Shown one piece after another: positions 38,266-41,934 of a stretch of DNA of 41,934 bases (its first letter is position 1; each line of letters opens with the position of its first letter). The notes beneath the pieces were generated by a model. That model worked only from the letters and a program-made list of their open reading frames with translations, was not told the origin of the DNA and did no database searches. Where the stretch lies: the NCBI GenBank assembly GCA_937889515.1, contig CALAOV010000320.1, forward strand, positions 1-41,934. The letters are read 5' to 3'. The DNA is from an uncultured Myxococcales bacterium (lineage in GTDB: Bacteria > Myxococcota_A > Polyangia > Fen-1088). Both the position numbers and the translations under genes were made by a program.

Positions 38266-39324
38266 ATGCGACAGCCGCCTCCCCGCTCGAGCGCATTGTC
38301 GGGTGCCCTGATTCCATTTCCGCGTCCGGCGGCTGGACAAGCGTCCGGCGGGGAGGCCACCCGGGCTCCCCGTTTGCTCGATCGCGTGCGCGGCGTCCTC
38401 CGCGCGCGCCATTACAGCCCTCGCACCGAGCAGAGCTACGTGGGATGGATCCGCCGGTTCATCTTGTTTCACGGCAGGCGCCATCCCGACGAGCTGGGCG
38501 AACCCGAGATCACCGGTTTCTTGAGCGCCCTCGCAACCGAACGGCACCTCAGCGCGTCGACCCAGAACCAAGCCCTAGCGGCGCTCCTGTTCCTCTACCA
38601 GGTCGTCCTCAATCGCGAGATCGCCTGGCTCGCGGGCGTGGTCCACGCGAAACGCCCCGAGCGGCTGCCCGTCGTCCTCAGCCGCGGCGAGATCACGGCC
38701 GTGCTCACGGCGATGAAAGGCGTCGAACGATTGTGTGCCTCGCTCATTTACGGCGCCGGCCTTCGCGTCCTGGAAGCTTTGCAGGTGCGTGTGAAAGAGG
38801 TCGACTTCGCGGGCCAACAACTGATCGTGCGCGACGGTAAAGGTCGGAAGGATCGGGTGACCCTGCTGCCGTCGTCCTTGCAGCCCGCATTGCGAACGCA
38901 TCTCGAACGGATGCGCGAGCAGCATCAGTCGGACCTCAGCGCGGGCGCCGGCTTCGTCCAGCTCCCCGACGCCCTGCGCGTCAAATACCCCTCCGCACCC
39001 CGCGAGTGGCCCTGGCAGTGGGTGTTCCCGGCGACCCGCCATTACGTCGACCGCGACACCGGCGAGCGGCGCCGCCACCATCTTCACGAAACCGTCATCC
39101 AGCGCGCCGTCCGCCGCGCCGCCCTCGCCGCAGGCATCCCAAAACCCGTCAGCCCCCACTCCTTGCGCCACTCCTTCGCGACCCACCTCCTGGAATCGGG
39201 ATCGGACATCCGCACCATCCAACAATTGCTCGGTCACAAGGACGTCAGCACGACCATGATCTACACACACGTCCTCCGCCGCGGGCCCCTCGGCGTCCAG
39301 AGCCCGCTCGACCGCCCGTCGTAA
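38266..39324 (+). CDS. intI: Integron integrase (IntI-family tyrosine recombinase)
   Basis: A 352-aa protein with strong AAAGGGGG before the ATG. An N-terminal core-binding domain ([59 protein letters not shown]) is followed by the catalytic domain with R167 ([20 protein letters not shown]), H298 and R301 ([42 protein letters not shown]), H324 and the nucleophile Y333. The stretch [16 protein letters not shown]...[20 protein letters not shown] (about 233-287) is the extra domain that separates IntI from XerC/D-like recombinases and is needed for folded attC substrates. All catalytic residues are intact. It inserts and excises cassettes by attI x attC and attC x attC recombination. It is transcribed towards the cassettes, unlike classical integrons. 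Confidence 0.96.
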   Translation: MRQPPPRSSALSGALIPFPRPAAGQASGGEATRAPRLLDRVRGVLRARHYSPRTEQSYVGWIRRFILFHGRRHPDELGEPEITGFLSALATERHLSASTQNQALAALLFLYQVVLNREIAWLAGVVHAKRPERLPVVLSRGEITAVLTAMKGVERLCASLIYGAGLRVLEALQVRVKEVDFAGQQLIVRDGKGRKDRVTLLPSSLQPALRTHLERMREQHQSDLSAGAGFVQLPDALRVKYPSAPREWPWQWVFPATRHYVDRDTGERRRHHLHETVIQRAVRRAALAAGIPKPVSPHSLRHSFATHLLESGSDIRTIQQLLGHKDVSTTMIYTHVLRRGPLGVQSPLDRPS

Positions 39325-39459
39325 TCGACGTCACAGATGCTCTTCGTGGATTAGACAGACCGCGCGGGACCTGCGTCGCCCGTTCTCTACCCGGTTCCGG
39401 GGCACCGAGCCGCTGGAAATTGCTTACGATCCGAGGTCGAATGCGTGAGTTGCGCCGGC

Positions 39460-39522
39460 TCTCCCCGCTGCTTGCCGAAAATTTCGCCCTGCGGGAAGCT
39501 GCGGGTTAATACAGAGTTAGCC
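39460..39522 (+). other. attI: attI-like recombination site, joined to cassette 1
   Basis: The R box GTTAGCC at 39516-39522 is identical to the R' boxes of the first two attC sites, preceded by GCGGGTTAATACAGA where an L box would lie, and followed 8 nt later by the first cassette ORF. There is no GGCTAAC box or foldable arm upstream, so it is the attI junction and not an attC. Outer limits are approximate. Confidence 0.65.
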
Positions 39523-39530
39523 AGACGCAG

Positions 39531-40031
39531 ATGAAGACCATCAGCTGGATCCTTGCTGTCCTGCCCTTTGGCGCAGGCTGTGCCGCGCAGCCGGTTCGGA
39601 GTGGTCGATTGATCGATCAATATTCGCGGGGAACCTGCGTGCCTGGTCGGGTGGAACCGAATATCTACCCTTCGACTCGTGGTTGGGATGTTGTGGTCAT
39701 GACGGCGGGCAATTCGCGCGTGCGGATCATTGGCGCGGACACAGTCGGGGGCCGGATCGACGTGGAGTTCGAGGGTGGGAAGCGAATGGTCGCGGCGGGA
39801 AGCGGTGACTACATCTACCCCAAGGACGTTCGGCTCGATCCAGGCCATCGCGTACTTTTCATCAAGACCTCAGGCGTAGTGCCGTGGTTTGGCAATCCTC
39901 AGAAGACGTTCCTCTATGAATTCGACCTCCAGGCGCGTCGAGAGACCGAAGACGTTCTGGTGGATCCAAAGTATCTTCCCCCAGAATGTCCGGATCCGCG
40001 GGGTAGCGCCAAAAGTGGAGGCGCTGGCTAA
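39531..40031 (+). CDS. Cassette 1: small exported protein, possible lipoprotein
   Basis: 166 aa, ATG 8 nt after the attI/cassette junction. N-terminal hydrophobic signal MKTISWILAVLPFGAGC, with a non-ideal lipobox (GAGC). The mature part looks like a beta-sandwich (GWDVVVMTAGNSRVRIIGADTVGGRIDVEFEGGKRMVAAGSGDYIYP; FLYEFDLQARRE) and ends PPECPDPRGS. The stop TAA is the TAA within the GGCTAAC box of attC1, a common cassette arrangement. No promoter or clear Shine-Dalgarno is seen in the cassette, so expression likely comes from the integrase side. Function unknown. Confidence 0.75.
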   Translation: MKTISWILAVLPFGAGCAAQPVRSGRLIDQYSRGTCVPGRVEPNIYPSTRGWDVVVMTAGNSRVRIIGADTVGGRIDVEFEGGKRMVAAGSGDYIYPKDVRLDPGHRVLFIKTSGVVPWFGNPQKTFLYEFDLQARRETEDVLVDPKYLPPECPDPRGSAKSGGAG

Positions 40032-40087
40032 CCAGGCGTTGAACCCGACGGGCCTTCTGCCCGCGGGTTAACGCCAGGTCGTTAGCC
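40026..40087 (+). repeat. attC: attC site 1
   Basis: R'' box GGCTAAC (40026-40032) pairs with R' box GTTAGCC (40081-40087). Inner arms: GGCGTT-G-AACCCG-A-CGGGC, loop CTTCT, GCCCG-CGGGTT-AACGCC, with one unpaired G and one unpaired A on the L'' side, as expected for the extrahelical bases that set the recombined strand. Unpaired spacers CA and AGGTC. 62 nt. Confidence 0.95.
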
Positions 40088-40092
40088 GGACC

Positions 40093-40494
40093 GTGTACCT
40101 CCCTCCTCCGATACTGGCAAAGGTTCGAGAGGCGATCGCCGATCTGGACGACGGCTTCGACTGGGGCCGCTTGGGTCGTCAGCACGATGCAATTCCGCTT
40201 TTCCTGAACATCGGTTCGATGGTGTTCCTCCGCTCCGACGGGACGTTCTTGGTGTACGAAGGCTATCCGTTGCCGGAACGGCTCATCCGCCAGACGTCCG
40301 AAGTGGACTCACTCGCTCTCGCCTGGGGTACTGAACGCTACCCCTGGCTCTCCGCTCTGTTTCCGTCTCGACCAGTCGACGCGCGGAAGTGTACGGCCTG
40401 TGGTGGAACTGGCCGCCTGGACAATAGCTCCCATGGGGGCAGTTGCGACTATTGCCTGTCCTGCGCCGCCTTGGGCTGGGTGTCAGCCGGCTAA
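40093..40494 (+). CDS. Cassette 2: small protein with zinc-ribbon-like Cys motif
   Basis: 133 aa from a GTG only 5 nt after the attC1 R' box, so no standard Shine-Dalgarno fits; translation may be leaderless or depend on upstream translation. The N-terminal part is mixed helix and strand (ILAKVREAIADLDDGFDWGRLGRQHDAIPLFLNIGSMVFLRSDGTFLVYE). The C-terminus has CTACGGTG...CDYCLSC, like the DnaJ-type CxxCGGxG zinc ribbon, which could bind Zn. The stop TAA lies in the GGCTAAC box of attC2. The residue pattern is not assigned to a known family. No membrane segment or signal peptide. Confidence 0.75.
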   Translation: MYLPPPILAKVREAIADLDDGFDWGRLGRQHDAIPLFLNIGSMVFLRSDGTFLVYEGYPLPERLIRQTSEVDSLALAWGTERYPWLSALFPSRPVDARKCTACGGTGRLDNSSHGGSCDYCLSCAALGWVSAG

Positions 40495-40550
40495 CGGCCG
40501 TTGCAGCGGACGGCGCTTGCGCGCCGCCGCTGAACGGCAGATCGTTAGCC
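40489..40550 (+). repeat. attC: attC site 2
   Basis: GGCTAAC (40489-40495) and GTTAGCC (40544-40550). Arms CCGTT-G-CAGCGG-A-CGGCGC, loop TTGC, GCGCCG-CCGCTG-AACGG. The stem sequence differs from sites 1 and 3, but the unpaired G and A are at the same places and the overall length is again 62 nt. Confidence 0.95.
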
Positions 40551-40595
40551 GGATCGGGCTTCAGTTTCTCGAGTAGGAATGGGAAGATACCGAGC

Positions 40596-41237
40596 GTGGC
40601 TCTTCAACCCGTCTATCTCGTTGCCGCCAAGAACCTAGATCCATTCCTTCAAGCCCTTCGCCACGCGCAGGCGCCCGAGAAGGTCGCGTTGAAGTTCGTT
40701 GAAGATCTGGGATTCAAAAGCACCAACGATCGACTATTCATTCCGCTACTGAAGGCTATGCGATTCCTCGACGAGGGTGGAAAGCCCACGTCGCGCTACC
40801 ATTCGTTCCTCGACGATACCGAGTCCAAGCGCGTTCTGGCCGACGGGATCCGGGATGCATATGCCGACCTCTTCCGAATCAACAAAAATGCGCATACCTT
40901 CACGCGCGAACAGCTGACCGGGAAGCTGAAAAGTCTGAGCGAAGGAAAACTGTCTCCAGCCGTGTTGGGGAACATGGCCAAGACGTTTCTGGAGCTCGTC
41001 AAGCTGGCGGACTTCTCCAGCCAGCCCACGACAGCGCCATCGGACGAGAGCGCTGCCGAGGACGCCGCCGAAGCTCCCAAGGTACCGCCCGCGAAGCCGA
41101 GTCCACCGGTGCCGTTACCTGCCTCTCCCGCTGGCACGCCGTCGCTTGTCTACCGGATCGAGATCGTGTTGCCGGCGGTTCGAGACCAAGCTGTCTACGA
41201 TGCCATCTTCCGCAGCATCCGAGAGCACCTCCTCTGA
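40596..41237 (+). CDS. Cassette 3, gene A: DUF5343-family protein
   Basis: The ORF in the track starts at 40443 inside cassette 2 and runs through attC2; the true start is likely GTG 40596 (MALQPVYLVAAKNLDPFL), giving 213 aa. The first 140 residues match the DUF5343 pattern: a PVYL..KNLD.FLQAL...APEKV opening, LGFKSTNDRLFIPLLKAMRFLDEGGKPTSRYHSFLD, and KLKSLSEGKLSPAVLGNMAKTFLELVKLADF. This region is helical and likely winged-helix-like. A Pro/Ala linker and a short beta tail (YRIEIVLPAVRDQAVYDAIFRSIREHLL) follow. TGATG links it to gene B with 1 nt of overlap, implying coupled translation. It could be the antitoxin or sensor for the HEPN protein; that is an inference. Confidence 0.82.
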   Translation: MALQPVYLVAAKNLDPFLQALRHAQAPEKVALKFVEDLGFKSTNDRLFIPLLKAMRFLDEGGKPTSRYHSFLDDTESKRVLADGIRDAYADLFRINKNAHTFTREQLTGKLKSLSEGKLSPAVLGNMAKTFLELVKLADFSSQPTTAPSDESAAEDAAEAPKVPPAKPSPPVPLPASPAGTPSLVYRIEIVLPAVRDQAVYDAIFRSIREHLL

Positions 41238-41818
41238 TGGGCGCTCCGGCAGATCTGTATTCGTTCGTGTATCGCGGCGTTCTTGCGGACGAGGCCGTTC
41301 GGCAGTCCCTACCGGCCAAGGACGGCGAGGGTAAGGGGCCGGAACTCGACATCCAGCGCAGGCTGCCGCTGGAGGTCCTGGATGATGCGCTGGTGGTTGC
41401 AGCCCGAAAGATGGCGTGGGTTTACACGGCGATTGCAGCGTTCGAGAACAGCGTCCGGGCGTTCATCGAGGAACGTTTGCTTGAGAAGGTTGGCGCTACT
41501 TGGTGGGACACCGCAGTCTCCGTCCAGACCAAGACCGATGCCGAGAAGCGGAAAAAGGACGAGGAGCAAATTCGATGGCACGGGTCGCGGGGCACCTCAC
41601 CGCTCGCCTACGTTCAGCTTGAGGATCTAGTGTTGATCATTCAGAACAACCACGCTCACTTCAAAGACATGATTCCCACGGTCGAATGGGCGCGAGAGAT
41701 CTTTCGCACCTTGACGCGCTCGCGCAACGTCATCATGCATAGCGGACAGCTGACACTTGCGGATGTTGAGCGGGTCGCGATGAACATCCGCGACTGGCTG
41801 CGACAGGTCGGTGGGTAG
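41237..41818 (+). CDS. Cassette 3, gene B: Swt1-like HEPN-domain protein
   Basis: 193 aa, all-helical by appearance (AARKMAWVYTAIAAFENSVRAFIEERLLEKV; WAREIFRTLTRSRNVIMHSGQLTLADVERVAMNIRDWLRQ). R163-N-V-I-M-H168 is the RX4H ribonuclease motif of HEPN domains, in the usual place near the C-terminus, and YTAIAAFENSVRAFI is typical of the Swt1-like HEPN subfamily. HEPN proteins with this motif are metal-independent RNases in toxin-antitoxin, abortive-infection and CRISPR-associated systems. The motif is intact, so activity is plausible. The start overlaps the stop of the DUF5343 gene (TGATG). The stop TAG is 8 nt before attC3, so both genes travel as one cassette. Confidence 0.85.
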   Translation: MGAPADLYSFVYRGVLADEAVRQSLPAKDGEGKGPELDIQRRLPLEVLDDALVVAARKMAWVYTAIAAFENSVRAFIEERLLEKVGATWWDTAVSVQTKTDAEKRKKDEEQIRWHGSRGTSPLAYVQLEDLVLIIQNNHAHFKDMIPTVEWAREIFRTLTRSRNVIMHSGQLTLADVERVAMNIRDWLRQVGG

Positions 41819-41826
41819 ATGCGACC

Positions 41827-41889
41827 GGCTAACAGGGCGTTGAACCTGACGGGCCTGCGGCCCGCAGGTTAACGCCAGTATCGTTGGGC
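41827..41889 (+). repeat. attC: attC site 3
   Basis: GGCTAAC (41827-41833) and a variant R' box GTTGGGC (41883-41889). Arms GGCGTT-G-AACCTG-A-CGGGC, loop CTGCG, GCCCG-CAGGTT-AACGCC, very close to attC1 with a compensatory C-G to T-A pair change in the stem. 63 nt. Confidence 0.93.
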
Positions 41890-41906
41890 AGACAGGCACG
41901 CCGCCG

Positions 41907-41934
41907 ATGTCACGTATCACTTCTCAGTTTCCGC
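41907..41934 (+). CDS. Cassette 4: start of an ORF cut by the window edge
   Basis: ATG TCA CGT ATC ACT TCT CAG TTT (MSRITSQF) opens 17 nt after the attC3 R' box and runs off the end. Only its position directly after an attC supports it; the product cannot be named. Confidence 0.3.

Larger units (their letters stand above)
38266..41934 (+). mobile_element. Chromosomal integron with same-strand integrase (right end beyond window)
   Basis: It contains an IntI-family integrase, an attI-like junction at 39516-39522, three attC sites with matching boxes and foldable arms, and three complete cassettes plus the start of a fourth. The cassettes are AT-richer by eye than the flanking housekeeping genes. 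The integrase is on the same strand as the cassettes. Confidence 0.9.

Noticed and set aside
40443-40595. Longer start for the DUF5343 gene
   Set aside because: It would begin inside cassette 2 and read through attC2. The family N-terminus fits GTG 40596.

Overview
The window is high-GC DNA with dense, overlapping genes and many GTG or TTG starts. It very probably comes from a Myxococcota (order Myxococcales or Polyangiales-like) chromosome. Three things support this. A MYXO-CTERM sorting tail closes the 877-aa protein at 30741-33374. A 13-kb operon resembles the myxobacterial Glt gliding machinery. Several lipoproteins and exported proteins belong to lineages common in this phylum, including an IgGFc-binding-like protein and myxobacterial-type outer-membrane barrels.

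Layout. (1) 16-13045, minus strand: one compact 12-gene operon, mostly with 4-nt ATGA-type overlaps. In transcription order it encodes two outer-membrane beta-barrels, a coiled-coil exported protein, a GltC-like, a GltD-like and a GltE-like TPR protein, a small GltF-like protein, a GltG-like inner-membrane protein with a TonB-like tail, a lipoprotein, a third barrel, a small lipoprotein with a CX4CH motif, and an SH3-barrel fusion. Together they could span inner membrane, periplasm and outer membrane. No motor genes (TolQR/ExbBD type) and no GltI/GltJ are in the window. (2) 13226-21512: cell-surface lipoproteins, two membrane proteins and exported proteins of unknown role, plus a family of palindromic repeats. 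(3) 21573-25118: dnaE, then a Cys-rich lipoprotein, a small conserved protein and two very large exported proteins (LamG-rich; PQQ/FnIII/beta-helix with MYXO-CTERM). (4) 33436-38046: a one-helix membrane protein, a solitary DNA methyltransferase, metF, a ClpX-like ATPase without the zinc-binding domain, and enolase. (5) 38266-41934: a chromosomal integron. It has an IntI-type tyrosine recombinase, an attI-like junction, three well-formed attC sites and three complete cassettes, with a fourth cut by the window edge.

The integron is the most unusual region. The integrase points the same way as its cassettes, the reverse of the usual layout. Its third cassette is bicistronic and encodes a DUF5343-type protein coupled by a TGATG overlap to a Swt1-like HEPN protein with an intact RX4H ribonuclease motif. 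That is a candidate defence or toxin-antitoxin module. Cassettes 1 and 2 encode a small lipoprotein and a zinc-ribbon-like protein, and both terminate inside their attC sites. The second major observation is the Glt-like operon, which gathers in one transcription unit functions that, as I recall, sit at separate loci in Myxococcus xanthus. One copy of the palindromic repeat family has been absorbed in frame into its gltC-like gene.

All functional names come from reading motifs by eye; no database search was run.
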